Of a DNA stretch of 64,000 nucleotides, positions 35,520 to 44,644 are shown piece after piece. The notes below the pieces were generated by a model. That model had not been told where the DNA came from. It saw only the letters and a list, made by a program, of their open reading frames with translations, and did not search any database. Location of the stretch: assembly GCA_009695205.1 (NCBI GenBank), contig SIBK01000007.1, positions 22,343-86,342 on the forward strand. The letters are read 5' to 3'. Origin of the DNA: Pedosphaera sp. (lineage in GTDB: Bacteria > Verrucomicrobiota > Verrucomicrobiia > Limisphaerales > UBA9464). Position numbers and translations under genes: made by a program. Position 1 is the stretch's first letter, and every line of letters begins with the position of its first letter.

Positions 35520-36677
35520 ATGACACGCGCGCAGCTGTCATCTCTTCGCCTACTCGCGATTGTAGTCGTCGGACTGTTTACAAGTCGCGGTCAGTCCGCT
35601 CCGCTCCTTGACGATCATGCGATCACGATCCATACCCCACGCGATGTCGCGAAGAAACGCCAAGCGCTGATTCAATATCTTTGGGGCTCCGAAGGATTTC
35701 CGGATCACCGGCTGCCAACGGTCGTGACCAATGTGGCCAGCCCGGTGCTGCATCTCGATCATCTCGCGCGTGTGGACGAATTCCGCGTCGATATGGCGCC
35801 CGGATTGCAGGGCGTCGCGTATCATTTCATCCCGCAAAATTCGAATCGCGAGCTGGTGGTCGTTCATCACGGCCACGCCTGCACGTTGGACGATGATCCC
35901 TCGCCGAAGGATGTTGGCTACGGTTTGCAGCGAACCATTCATGCGCTGTTGCGCGGCGGTTATGGCGTGCTCGGTGTTTTCATGCCGCACATGCGACCGG
36001 GTGATTGCACGGGCGGCCACGATGCGCTGTTCCAATTGACCCCCCAGGGGAGTCCCATCAAATACTTTCTGGAACCCACGGCGCTCAGCCTGAATTACCT
36101 CAAAGCTCACAGCCGTTCCGGTCGCTTCCCAAACTATCGCACGTTTCATATGACCGGGCTTTCGGGCGGCGGGTGGACCACGACAATTTACGCAGCGATT
36201 GACCCAAGGATTTCCTTCAGTTTTCCGGTCGCGGGATCGATCCCGTTGTATTTGCGGACGGGTGGGTCGGTCGGGGACCGCGAACAGTTTGAAGAGTCCT
36301 TCTACCGCATCGCCGGTTATCCAGACCTTTACATACTCGGTTCGCAGGGGCGTGGCCGCGCGCAAGTGCAGATACTGTTGCGCCGGGACAATTGTTGTTT
36401 TGGTGAAAATCAACACGATGCGACATCAACCGGCATGCCGTACGCGGATGCAATGCGAGGTTACGAACAACGCGTGCAGACAGCGCTAAAAGAGATCGGT
36501 GGCGGCTCGTTCCGGCTGGAAATCGACGAGATCGCGCCGAGCCACATGATCTCGCATCATGCGATTCAAGACGTGATTCTCCCCGAGCTTCGAAGAAAGC
36601 CCTCACGCCAAACGGGGTGTTGTGGTGTTGGATTTCGCCACGCGAAGAGCGCAGGGAAGCTGGGTGACCTCGAATGA
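35520..36677 (+). CDS. Exported alpha/beta hydrolase-like protein
   Basis: 385 residues from ATG 35520 with a signal peptide (LRLLAIVVVGLFTSRGQSA). The nucleophile elbow is TGLSGGGWTT (Ser near 36160); the strand VVVHHGHACT and a late SHMISHHAIQ, which could supply the catalytic His, support an alpha/beta hydrolase fold. The last 25 or so residues (after LPELRRK) are Arg/Gly-rich and may be out of the original protein. The stop overlaps the next ATG (ATGA at 36674-36677), so it is coupled to the DUF1553/DUF1501 pair. An esterase acting on plant or algal polysaccharide is possible. Confidence 0.72.
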   Translation: MTRAQLSSLRLLAIVVVGLFTSRGQSAPLLDDHAITIHTPRDVAKKRQALIQYLWGSEGFPDHRLPTVVTNVASPVLHLDHLARVDEFRVDMAPGLQGVAYHFIPQNSNRELVVVHHGHACTLDDDPSPKDVGYGLQRTIHALLRGGYGVLGVFMPHMRPGDCTGGHDALFQLTPQGSPIKYFLEPTALSLNYLKAHSRSGRFPNYRTFHMTGLSGGGWTTTIYAAIDPRISFSFPVAGSIPLYLRTGGSVGDREQFEESFYRIAGYPDLYILGSQGRGRAQVQILLRRDNCCFGENQHDATSTGMPYADAMRGYEQRVQTALKEIGGGSFRLEIDEIAPSHMISHHAIQDVILPELRRKPSRQTGCCGVGFRHAKSAGKLGDLE

Positions 36678-39040
36678 AAGCAAGTAGTTTGCGATGCGAC
36701 CAACGCTGTCTGCCGCTGTTTTTCGGCATGGCGCTGGCTTCGGTCGCGTCTGCGACGCCTGCGGTGGATTTCAATCGAGAGGTTCGCCCGGTGCTTTCGG
36801 ACAACTGTTTCGCATGTCACGGACCCGATGCGAAACAGGTGAAGAGTGGCCTCCGCCTGGATTTGCGCGACGTGGCGACGAAGCCACTCAAATCGGGCCG
36901 GACCGCCATTGTGCCGAGCGATCCGGCCCAGAGCGAACTGATGCGGCGCATCGTGGCCATGGATTCGGACGATCGGATGCCCCCAGCGGAGTCGCACAAG
37001 GTGCTAACCGCAGTGCAAAAGGAATTGTTGAAGCGCTGGATCGCCGAAGGCGCGGAGTATCGCGGGCATTGGGCCTATACGCCGCCCAGGAAAGTCGAGA
37101 TACCCCCAGGCAGGAATCCGATCGATTTCCTTGTGCGCAGCCGCTTGAACGAGCTCGACTTGAAACCCTCGCCAGAAGCAGACCGGCACAGTCTCGCCCG
37201 GCGATTGCATTTCGATCTGATCGGGCTGCCGCCCATGCCGAAGGAAGTCGCCGCGTTCGAGAGCGCGAGTTTTCCCGACGCCTATGAACAGATGGTGGAC
37301 CGCCTGATCGCGTCGCCGACATACGGTGAGCGGATGGCGATTGCCTGGCTTGATGTGGTGCGGTTCGCGGATACCATCGGCTATCATTCCGATAATCCCC
37401 GCAACATCTGGCCTTATCGCGATTACGTCATTCGCTCGTTTAATCAGAACACGCCGTTTGACCGCTTCTCCCGCGAGCAACTCGCGGGTGATCTATTGCC
37501 CGACCCGACGACGGAGCAGAAAGTGGCGTCGGGGTTCAACCGGCTGCTCCTCACCACGGAAGAAGGCGGCGCGCAGCCGAAAGATTACGAGGCGCGCCAG
37601 CTTACGGACCGTGTCCGAGCCGTCGGCGCGGTCTGGCTTGCGCAGACGATTGGGTGCGCGCAATGCCACGATCACAAGTTCGATCCGATTACGACCCGGG
37701 ACTTCTATTCGCTCGGCGCAATCTTTGCCGACGTCAAGGAGGCGGCCATCGGTCGGCGCGAAGACGGCATGTTCGTTCCCAACAACGCGCAGGCCAGCGA
37801 ACTCGCCCGACACGAGCAGGAAGTTTCCCGACTGGAGCGTGAGACTCTCTCCGGGCATTTCAAAGAGCACACGCCGGAGTGGGCGGACCTGAGGAAACAG
37901 CTCACCGAAGCCAGGAAGGCACGCGTGGATTTGGAGGCCACCGTGCCCCGCACGCTGATCACCGAACGTGCTCGCGAGCCTCGCACAGTCCGCATCTTGC
38001 CACGAGGTGACTGGATGATTGAGACGGGTGAGGTCGTGGCTCCGGCGCTTCCGGCATTTTTGGTGAAGACGGGTCACGAATCGAACCCCCGGCGGCTCAA
38101 CCGGCTTGACCTCGCGAACTGGCTGGTCGCCCGCGACAACCCACTGACGGCTCGCGCCGTGATGAACCGGTTGTGGAAACAGTTTTTCGGCATCGGCCTG
38201 TCGAAGGTGCTGGACGATCTCGGCGCGCAGGGGGAAGTGCCGTCGAACCAGGCGCTACTCGACTGGCTTGCGTGCGAATTTATGGACAGCGACTGGGACG
38301 TGAAGCACATGGTCCGACTCATCGTGAGCAGCGCGACGTACCGTCAGACTTCGGTCGCGACGCGCGAGTTACTCGAACGCGATTCGGACAACCGCCTGAT
38401 AGCACGGCAGGGTCGCTGGCGGCTCGACGCCGAGCTTGTGCGCGACAACGCGTTGTCGATCGCCGGCTTGATTGTGCTGACCATCGGCGGCCCAAGCGTG
38501 AAGCCGTATCAGCCAGAAGGTTACTGGGAAAATCTAAATTTCCCCACGCGCAATTACGAACGCAGCACGGGGGCGAATCAGTATCGTCGTGGGCTCTACA
38601 GTTGGTGGCAGCGCACATTTCTGCATCCTAGCATGGTCGCCTTCGACGCGCCCAGCCGCGAGGAATGCGCCCCGGACCGGAGCCGATCGAATATTCCGCA
38701 GCAAGCGCTCGCGCTGCTTCACGACCCGACGTACGTCGAAGCGGCCCGCGCGTTTGCGGTGCGTATTTTGCGCGAATGCAGCGGCGACGAAACCACCCGA
38801 ATCGCCTGGGCGTGGCAGCAGGCGCTCGGTAGAACAGCGCAGCCCGAAGAGATCGCCACGCTGCACAGGCTGCTGGACAAACACCGTGTGGAATACCACC
38901 AGGACCGGTCTGCGGCCGAGGCCTACTTGAAAGTGGGCGATAGCAAACCGCCCGCGGACCTTGATGTCGCCGAACTTGCCGCCTGGACCAGCGTGGCCCG
39001 CGCGCTCTTGAACCTTCACGAAACCATCACGCGTTCCTGA
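36674..39040 (+). CDS. PSCyt1-DUF1549-DUF1553 c-type haem protein, second copy
   Basis: 788 residues, shorter than the copy at 1036. A signal (PLFFGMALASVASATP) is followed by a haem site DNCFACHGPD, DUF1549 beginning near FLVRSRLNELDL, a second CxxCH in CAQCHDHKFDP and DUF1553 at the end (ERSTGANQYRRGLYSWWQRT; DAPSREECAPDRSRSNIPQQ). Translationally coupled to the hydrolase upstream and three bases from DUF1501 downstream. Same pairing as at 1-5 kb but with different accessory hydrolase, suggesting different substrates. Function of the family is not proven. Confidence 0.9.
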   Translation: MKASSLRCDQRCLPLFFGMALASVASATPAVDFNREVRPVLSDNCFACHGPDAKQVKSGLRLDLRDVATKPLKSGRTAIVPSDPAQSELMRRIVAMDSDDRMPPAESHKVLTAVQKELLKRWIAEGAEYRGHWAYTPPRKVEIPPGRNPIDFLVRSRLNELDLKPSPEADRHSLARRLHFDLIGLPPMPKEVAAFESASFPDAYEQMVDRLIASPTYGERMAIAWLDVVRFADTIGYHSDNPRNIWPYRDYVIRSFNQNTPFDRFSREQLAGDLLPDPTTEQKVASGFNRLLLTTEEGGAQPKDYEARQLTDRVRAVGAVWLAQTIGCAQCHDHKFDPITTRDFYSLGAIFADVKEAAIGRREDGMFVPNNAQASELARHEQEVSRLERETLSGHFKEHTPEWADLRKQLTEARKARVDLEATVPRTLITERAREPRTVRILPRGDWMIETGEVVAPALPAFLVKTGHESNPRRLNRLDLANWLVARDNPLTARAVMNRLWKQFFGIGLSKVLDDLGAQGEVPSNQALLDWLACEFMDSDWDVKHMVRLIVSSATYRQTSVATRELLERDSDNRLIARQGRWRLDAELVRDNALSIAGLIVLTIGGPSVKPYQPEGYWENLNFPTRNYERSTGANQYRRGLYSWWQRTFLHPSMVAFDAPSREECAPDRSRSNIPQQALALLHDPTYVEAARAFAVRILRECSGDETTRIAWAWQQALGRTAQPEEIATLHRLLDKHRVEYHQDRSAAEAYLKVGDSKPPADLDVAELAAWTSVARALLNLHETITRS

Positions 39041-39043
39041 GCC

Positions 39044-40513
39044 ATGAACATCACAGCTGAACTGGGCCAACTCTCGCTTCAACAGCAAACCCGCCGGGTG
39101 TTCCTGGGTCGCGCCGGTCGTTCACTCGGATCCGTGGCGCTGACGTCACTCCTGAATCCCGAGTTGCTTCGCGCCACGGAGACCCCAGCCATCCCCGGCA
39201 ATTCGCGGCGCGGTGTGATTCAGCCGTTGCATCATCCGGCCAAAGTGACACGGGTGATCTGGCTCACGATGGCCGGCGGGCCGTCGCACCTTGAATCATT
39301 CGACTTCAAACCCACGCTAGCCAAGATGGACGGGCGGCCGATGCCGGAGAGTATGACGGCGGGGCAGCAACTCGCACAGCTCCAAGGCGAGAAACTAGTT
39401 TGCTGGGGACCGCAGACAACGTTCAAACGATTCGGCCGCTGCGGTGCAGAGATCACCGAATTGTTCCCGCACGTGGGTCGGATCGCAGACGAGCTTTGCA
39501 TCATCCGCTCCATGACCACGGACGCAATCAATCACGACCCGGCGCATACCTTCATGAACACCGGCTCACAGATTGTTGGGCGGCCTTCGATGGGGTCGTG
39601 GACGACCTATGGTCTGGGAAGTGACGCCGCGGATTTGCCGGGATTCGTGGTGTTGGTCTCGCAGGGCGGCGGCCGATCGCCGCAACCGATTGCCACCCGC
39701 CAATGGTCTTCGGGCTTTCTGCCGAGCCGTTTCCAGGGCGTTCAACTTCGTGGCAGGGGCGATCCGGTCTTGTATCTTAGCCGCCCACGGGGTGTCACCC
39801 GCGGGCAGGAGGGCGATGTGGTGCACGCCGTGAACTCACTCAACAAGCGTCACGACGATGCCGTGGACGATCCGGAAATAGCCGCGCGCATCGCGCAATA
39901 CGAGATGGCCTTCCAGATGCAGACCAGCGTGCCGGGTTTGATAGACACGACCGCTGAACCGCAAAGCATCCGTGAGATCTATGGTTGCACACCGGGCGAC
40001 GGTTCATTCGCGTCGAACTGTCTGCTCGCCCGGCGGTTGGCCGAGCGCGGCGTGCGTTTCATCCAGCTGTATCATCGCGATTGGGACCATCACAACGGCC
40101 TGCGGGAATATTTCCCGGAGAAAGCCCGCGAAACCGATCGCGCGTGCGCAGCGCTGGTGACCGATCTCCGCGAGCGCGGCATGCTTGATGAGACGCTCGT
40201 CGTGTGGGCGGGCGAATTCGGGCGCACGCCGATGGCCCAGACCAACAAAGGCTCCCCCGGCCGCGACCATCACAACAAGGGTTTCTCCATCTGGCTCAGC
40301 GGCGGTGGAATCCAGCGTGGCATCCGTTACGGCGCAACTGATGAGTTCGGTTATGCCGCGGTGGAAAACGTGGTTTCCGTCCACGATCTTCACGCCACCC
40401 TGCTACATCTGCTGGGTATTAATCATGCCCGCTTCACCCAAAAGTTCCAGGGACTCGATGCGCGACTGACCGGCGTGGAGATGTCCAAGGTGGTCGAAGG
40501 CATCCTGCTCTGA
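39044..40513 (+). CDS. DUF1501 protein with Tat-type signal, second copy
   Basis: 489 residues from ATG 39044. The N-terminus has TRRVFLGRAGRSLGS, a twin-arginine motif before a moderately hydrophobic stretch. Family segments: MAGGPSHLESFDFKP, IRSMTTDAINHDPAH, LYHRDWDHHNGL, VVWAGEFGRTP and GRDHHNKGFSIWLSGGG. His and Asp positions resemble those of sulfatase/phosphatase relatives. Pairs with the DUF1553 protein upstream. It ends before a convergent acpS with 67 bases between. Confidence 0.9.
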   Translation: MNITAELGQLSLQQQTRRVFLGRAGRSLGSVALTSLLNPELLRATETPAIPGNSRRGVIQPLHHPAKVTRVIWLTMAGGPSHLESFDFKPTLAKMDGRPMPESMTAGQQLAQLQGEKLVCWGPQTTFKRFGRCGAEITELFPHVGRIADELCIIRSMTTDAINHDPAHTFMNTGSQIVGRPSMGSWTTYGLGSDAADLPGFVVLVSQGGGRSPQPIATRQWSSGFLPSRFQGVQLRGRGDPVLYLSRPRGVTRGQEGDVVHAVNSLNKRHDDAVDDPEIAARIAQYEMAFQMQTSVPGLIDTTAEPQSIREIYGCTPGDGSFASNCLLARRLAERGVRFIQLYHRDWDHHNGLREYFPEKARETDRACAALVTDLRERGMLDETLVVWAGEFGRTPMAQTNKGSPGRDHHNKGFSIWLSGGGIQRGIRYGATDEFGYAAVENVVSVHDLHATLLHLLGINHARFTQKFQGLDARLTGVEMSKVVEGILL

Positions 40514-40580
40514 GTCGATGGGCCACTCCGCATCGGATGCGGGGAGAGGCCGAACAGGAACCGTTTCACGGAACGGATCG

Positions 40581-40982
40581 TTATAGCTGTTTCAGATCGA
40601 TAGGGGTCCCTTCAAGGATAGCGACGGCTGCCGCATAGAGGGCCGTGTGGGTGAGGGTGAGGTGAAGAGTTTGTCCACCGCGACGGGCCAGTAGTTCCCG
40701 CCCGGATCCATGCAATTCCACGATCGGTTGGCCGGATGGCAATCGCACAACTTCGATGTCCTGCCATCCCAGTTCGGAGCCGATTCCCGTGCCGAATGCC
40801 TTGCTGACCGCCTCTTTGGCGGCAAACCTCGCTGCCAGGAATGGGCCGGGTTGGGAATGGCTTGTGCAATAGGCGATTTCATTGGGTCGTAAGATTCGCG
40901 TGAGAAACCGGTCTCCGAATCGTTGGAAAGAGGCGGTGACCCGAGATACCTCGATCACATCGATTCCGATGCCGAGTATCAT
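40581..40982 (-). CDS. acpS: Holo-[acyl-carrier-protein] synthase
   Basis: 133 residues from ATG 40980-40982. It transfers 4'-phosphopantetheine from CoA to apo-ACP for fatty acid synthesis. Features: GIGIDVIEVSRV with the Mg-binding Asp, and RFAAKEAVSKAFGTGIG with the catalytic Glu/Lys region, then LTLTHTALYAAA. It follows pdxJ by 31 bases in the same direction, an arrangement also known from Escherichia coli. Confidence 0.95.
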   Translation of the reverse strand: MILGIGIDVIEVSRVTASFQRFGDRFLTRILRPNEIAYCTSHSQPGPFLAARFAAKEAVSKAFGTGIGSELGWQDIEVVRLPSGQPIVELHGSGRELLARRGGQTLHLTLTHTALYAAAVAILEGTPIDLKQL

Positions 40983-41013
40983 ATAAGTCGAGTGCGGGTC
41001 GTTGAGCTGGAAT

Positions 41014-41754
41014 TCATCCTATATATCCCTTCATAACGTCGAGCATCTCCCTTACCGCGGCGGCCAGACCGGTTTGAATGGCCCGGCTTACGAGAGTGTG
41101 GCCGATATTCAGTTCCACCATGTGGGGGACGACATGCAGGAGCGGAACATTACGGACATTCAATCCGTGCCCGGCGTTGACCCGGAGTCCGAATTGGTTG
41201 GCCAGAGTGGCGGCGGCGACCAGTCGTTCGATCTCCCGGTTGCGTTCGGCCGTTTGTTCGAAATGTTCCGCGAAGTTGCCGGTGTGCAACTCGATGAACT
41301 GGGCGCCGATCTGGGCGGCCGCCTCCACCTGGCGGGGTTCGGGTCCGATGAAAAGGCTGACCTCGATCCCGGCGTTGTTGAGGCGGAGACAGGTTTCAGT
41401 GAGCGCGAGGATCGCTCCCGCCGCATCGAGTCCCCCCTCGGTGGAAATTTCATCGCGACGCTCAGGCACGAGGCACACAATCTCTGGATGAACGTCGAGG
41501 GCGATTTCGACCATCTCTGGCACGTTGGCCATTTCCAGATTGAGACGCGTGCGAATTGCTCGACGGAGGCGATGGACATCGTTGTCGATGATATGACGAC
41601 GGTCTTCGCGGAGATGTGCTGTGATGCCGTGCGCTCCAGCGGCTTCGCACAGCAGGGCGGCAGTCACCGGATCGGGTTCCCCGCCGGGCTGCCCCCGGTA
41701 GCGAGCCTGTCGGAGGGTGGCTACGTGGTCGATGTTGACGCCGAGCTTGAGCAT
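41014..41754 (-). CDS. pdxJ: Pyridoxine 5'-phosphate synthase
   Basis: 246 residues from ATG 41752-41754; the frame runs further upstream into the lipoprotein gene, but family homology starts exactly at MLKLGVNIDHVATLR. It condenses 1-deoxyxylulose-5-phosphate with 3-amino-2-oxopropyl phosphate in the DXP-dependent vitamin B6 pathway. Conserved: GEPDPVTAALLCEAAGAHGI, HLREDRRHI, LVPERRDEISTEGG, IELHTGNFAEHF, VNAGHGLN and ELNIGHTLVSRAI. Intact, TIM-barrel enzyme; starts 14 bases after the lipoprotein stop. Confidence 0.96.
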   Translation of the reverse strand: MLKLGVNIDHVATLRQARYRGQPGGEPDPVTAALLCEAAGAHGITAHLREDRRHIIDNDVHRLRRAIRTRLNLEMANVPEMVEIALDVHPEIVCLVPERRDEISTEGGLDAAGAILALTETCLRLNNAGIEVSLFIGPEPRQVEAAAQIGAQFIELHTGNFAEHFEQTAERNREIERLVAAATLANQFGLRVNAGHGLNVRNVPLLHVVPHMVELNIGHTLVSRAIQTGLAAAVREMLDVMKGYIG

Positions 41755-41767
41755 GAGAGGGGATTCA

Positions 41768-43279
41768 CTATCGCGGTGGCAGGAGGGGAGGCATGGGTGC
41801 CATTCCCTTAGGGTGCGCTGCGAACGGGGTATCGAGCCAACGAACAAGCTGGATGAGCTCGAACCCGGTGAAGCCGAGGGCTGATTTCCGGGTGAGCTCC
41901 AACTCGGCGGGGCCGGTCTGGAGCACTTCGGTTGAGGCATTGCGATCTGCCAAAGGCAGAGTGGCCAACCACGCGTTGGCGGGGGCATCCGCCTGGATCA
42001 GGCCACCGAGAGTGTACACATCCGCCGCCTGCAAAAGCTGACGCCAATGTTCGATCGATTCCCCCGAATTTTCCCAGCTATACGCGACGAGATTCGTGCG
42101 CTGAAGTTGGGCTAGGAGGGCCGCGGGAGGAGGATTCGTCGATGGGAATCCGGGATAAAAGCCACCAAAAACCCATTCTCCATTTGTCGTAGCCAGCGGT
42201 AAGAGCACAGGCGTGATCGGCATCCCACCGAACAGACTGACCCTGAGGGCGTGTTTGTCGGCCAGATGCTTCAGCGAACCCATCACTCTGGGGAGTCCAT
42301 TGGTTGCTTCGAACAACGGACGCAATCGATCGGCGATAGTGTCTACCACCTGGTTGGGGAACTCTGTCGGCAACGCGTAGAAAAGCCGAAACTGAATCTC
42401 GGGCTGCATCCAAACGAACATTTGATCCGGAGGGTTACTCAATTGCAGCGAACGGAACCAGGAGGCATTTTCGACGACGGATCGGATGCCACGCGCGGCG
42501 CTGAAGCTGACCAGGGGATCGCGAATAACCGGGGGAAGTTTCCAAGGGTCCAGGTGGAGGTCCAGGGTGGTGGGAAACTTGAAATGAACGGTGGTCCGAA
42601 GATTTTCATTGGTCGCCTGTACTTCGAACTCAGCCCGAGGGGGAGCAAAGAGCCACTCAGGCCAAATTCCGGTCGGCCACTTCGAGGCATCAAAATTCCC
42701 AGAAAATAGGCTCGCTGGCATCGGGGCATGAACCAGTTCGCGGGCCCGAGAGAGGCCAAGGGCCCCCGTCCCGACCAGCAGCCAGCCGTTGGTGGCTTCC
42801 AGTTGAGCGGGCTGGGAGGCGGCAAATGCCAGTCCGTTGCTCCAGGTCACCGTATCCGCCGCTTCGACCCGGATTGCGAACGCCCACTGCGTGCGGCTCA
42901 GAATTTCGCCGGCACTTTCCGACGCGAGGAACTGGCGTGCCAGTGGTACGAGATCGGCAACTTCCGCCGGCAGGGGATTGGTTTCACCGCGTCCGAACCA
43001 CACGATGTTACGCACCAGATTTGTGGCCAGCAAGAAGGCGACCGGTTCCGAGTTGGTCGCATTCACCGATTTTTCGAGGAATGGCGCATTGGTCTCCTCC
43101 GCGAGGCGGCGTGCGCCGGCGAAATGCCATTGGAATGCGGGCGGCGGCGGCGGCGGCGGCGAGGGTGGAACCGGTTGAGGAGGTGCGGACTTCGCTTGCG
43201 ACGGAGATGGGCGGTCACCACATCCTCCCCATAAAAGGGCAGTCAGCACGAGGCATACCAGAGGCAACAATCGAAACAT
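41768..43279 (-). CDS. Proline-linker lipoprotein of unknown function
   Basis: 503 residues from ATG 43277-43279. A lipoprotein signal (PLVCLVLTALLWGGC, lipobox WGGC) is followed by a proline-rich linker (VPPSPPPPPPPAFQW) and a large domain with no recognised motif. Phrases such as WSNGLAFAASQPAQLEATNG and MGSLKHLADKHALRVSLFGG look like a folded globular protein. It would sit in the inner or outer membrane, with the linker crossing the near-membrane zone. It heads the row lipoprotein-pdxJ-acpS, but a functional connection is not evident. Confidence 0.82.
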   Translation of the reverse strand: MFRLLPLVCLVLTALLWGGCGDRPSPSQAKSAPPQPVPPSPPPPPPPAFQWHFAGARRLAEETNAPFLEKSVNATNSEPVAFLLATNLVRNIVWFGRGETNPLPAEVADLVPLARQFLASESAGEILSRTQWAFAIRVEAADTVTWSNGLAFAASQPAQLEATNGWLLVGTGALGLSRARELVHAPMPASLFSGNFDASKWPTGIWPEWLFAPPRAEFEVQATNENLRTTVHFKFPTTLDLHLDPWKLPPVIRDPLVSFSAARGIRSVVENASWFRSLQLSNPPDQMFVWMQPEIQFRLFYALPTEFPNQVVDTIADRLRPLFEATNGLPRVMGSLKHLADKHALRVSLFGGMPITPVLLPLATTNGEWVFGGFYPGFPSTNPPPAALLAQLQRTNLVAYSWENSGESIEHWRQLLQAADVYTLGGLIQADAPANAWLATLPLADRNASTEVLQTGPAELELTRKSALGFTGFELIQLVRWLDTPFAAHPKGMAPMPPLLPPR

Positions 43280-43365
43280 GCGTCGCAGTCATTGCCAAAC
43301 TGGCGGTTTGATTGCAATCGCGCTTTCCAGACGACAGGAATCATTTGCAGACTTCAGGCGAGATA

Positions 43366-44076
43366 ATGAACACCGATGAACCTTTTGCGGGCGAACGTTG
43401 GCGAGTGCTGGACACCGGTCCGGGCGAGCCGATGTGGAACATGGCATTGGATGAGGCGCTGCTGGAGCAGGGCACGGGGAAAACCTCCGCCGTTCTCCGA
43501 TTTTACGCCTGGGACGGTCCGGCGGCCACGTTTGGCTACCTTCAGCGACATAAAGTAGTTTCGGAACTCACAGCGGTGCGACCTCTGATCCGGCGGTGCA
43601 CGGGCGGGGGCCTCGTGTCGCATGAAGCGGACTGGACCTACAGTGTGACGGTACCGCCGGGGCATCCCTGGTACCGGCTGAAGGCCGTGGCGAGCTATCG
43701 GTGCCTCCACGAGTGGCTGCAGGCCGCATTTGGGAAAATTGGCGTCGCAACGGAGCTGGCGTCGGTGGCAGATCCGGTCGGCCCTGGGCAGTGCTTTCTT
43801 GGGGCTGAGGAGGCCGATCTTTTATTGGGAGGCCGAAAACTGGCGGGGGCTGCCCAACGACGTAACCGGCACGGGTTGCTGATCCAAGGGTCGGTGCAGC
43901 CGCCGCCCCGCGGGGTTCCCGTTGAAGAGTGGCGCGCCGCGATGATCTCCGTTCTTAGGGCGCAGGGGGCTGTGGTTGTTCCCGTTGGAAGCCAACTTGA
44001 GTTCGACGTTGTGGAGTGTACCCGGCGGTTAATGCAAACACGGTATCTGCGGGTGGAATATCTGCAAAAACGTTGA
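43366..44076 (+). CDS. Lipoate-protein ligase A/LipB-superfamily protein
   Basis: 236 residues from ATG 43366; the frame from 43312 adds a non-conserved leader. The BPL/LplA/LipB fold is shown by MWNMALDEALLE, the motif RRCTGGGLVSHEADWTYS (RRxxGGGxVxHxxD), and the catalytic Lys region GGRKLAGAAQRRNRHGLLIQGS. It should attach lipoate or octanoate to carrier proteins, or move these groups between them. The small C-terminal LplA domain is not apparent, so an octanoyltransferase (LipM-like) role is possible. No lipoate carrier gene is nearby. Confidence 0.83.
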   Translation: MNTDEPFAGERWRVLDTGPGEPMWNMALDEALLEQGTGKTSAVLRFYAWDGPAATFGYLQRHKVVSELTAVRPLIRRCTGGGLVSHEADWTYSVTVPPGHPWYRLKAVASYRCLHEWLQAAFGKIGVATELASVADPVGPGQCFLGAEEADLLLGGRKLAGAAQRRNRHGLLIQGSVQPPPRGVPVEEWRAAMISVLRAQGAVVVPVGSQLEFDVVECTRRLMQTRYLRVEYLQKR

Positions 44077-44386
44077 CTGGTGTGACGGTTGTGGCGGCCT
44101 GCAGCACCCCGAGAGTGAGGGATACGGCCAAGTTTAAGGCCAATCGCGAGATCGCCGTGAACCCGAACTCGACCCATCCCGCGATGTATTCGGCGTTGAC
44201 TAGTGAGGTCTCAGGCTTATCCTCGTGCACCCGTCCCAAGAAGGTTTCTAATGCCTGATCGTGTCCAATTAATCCAAGACAGGCGGTGTTGGATAACCTT
44301 TCTACTTCCTCACGTTCCATCACTCGCATGGCGGCTTGAGATGGTTGCTTGGCCGAACTTGAATCCCAAGACTAAAGGCTCTCCTC
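44077..44386. other. Gene-free interval before the cyclase
   Basis: 310 bases. A minus-strand frame reaching 44329 contains one hydrophobic helix (LALNLAVSLTLGVLQAATT) but overlaps the lipoate gene by 122 bases and has no recognised family, so it is not called. No clear hairpin, repeat or RNA is seen. Confidence 0.3.
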
Positions 44387-44644
44387 GTGCGCTGCCCTAA
44401 ATGTCACCACGAAAATCAGGATGAAATGAAGTTCTGCGGCGAGTACGGAACCAAGCTCGAACGCCCATGTGCACGCTGCGGTGCGAGCAATCCGCCGGCT
44501 CACCGATTCTGCTTCTGATGTGGCCAGGCGCTCACGTCCCTGATAGATCCGGGTGTCGAGCAGCATTTCTCGTCGCCGCAGAGCTACACTCCCAAACATC
44601 TGGCGCAGAAAATCCTGCGCGACTCGCAGTACGATCGAGCGTGA
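44387..44644 (+). pseudogene. Broken double zinc-ribbon N-terminus of the cyclase
   Basis: From GTG 44387 the frame reads RCPKCHHENQDEMKFCGEYG, then a second ribbon ARCGASNPPAHRFCF, TGA at 44516-44518, and CGQAL. This is the double zinc ribbon usual at the start of such cyclase/AAA/TPR proteins; one Cys of ribbon 1 is already Tyr (CGEYG where CGECG is usual). The frame continues to YTPKHLAQKILRDSQ, a linker normally placed before the cyclase, but ends at TGA 44642. The cyclase continues in another frame from about 44634. So the region has a nonsense codon and a nearby frameshift. Confidence 0.65.

Noticed and set aside
40531..40545. Palindrome CCGCATC-G-GATGCGG between DUF1501 and acpS as a terminator
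   Set aside because: Short stem, almost no loop and no T run on either strand.
43955..44329. Minus-strand frame of 124 codons after the lipoate ligase gene
   Set aside because: It overlaps the well-supported lipoate gene by 122 bases and has no recognised family or start signal.
44516..44518. TGA in the cyclase zinc ribbon as a selenocysteine codon
   Set aside because: It replaces the residue before a Cys, not a Cys itself, no selenocysteine insertion hairpin is obvious just after it, and a frameshift follows soon.
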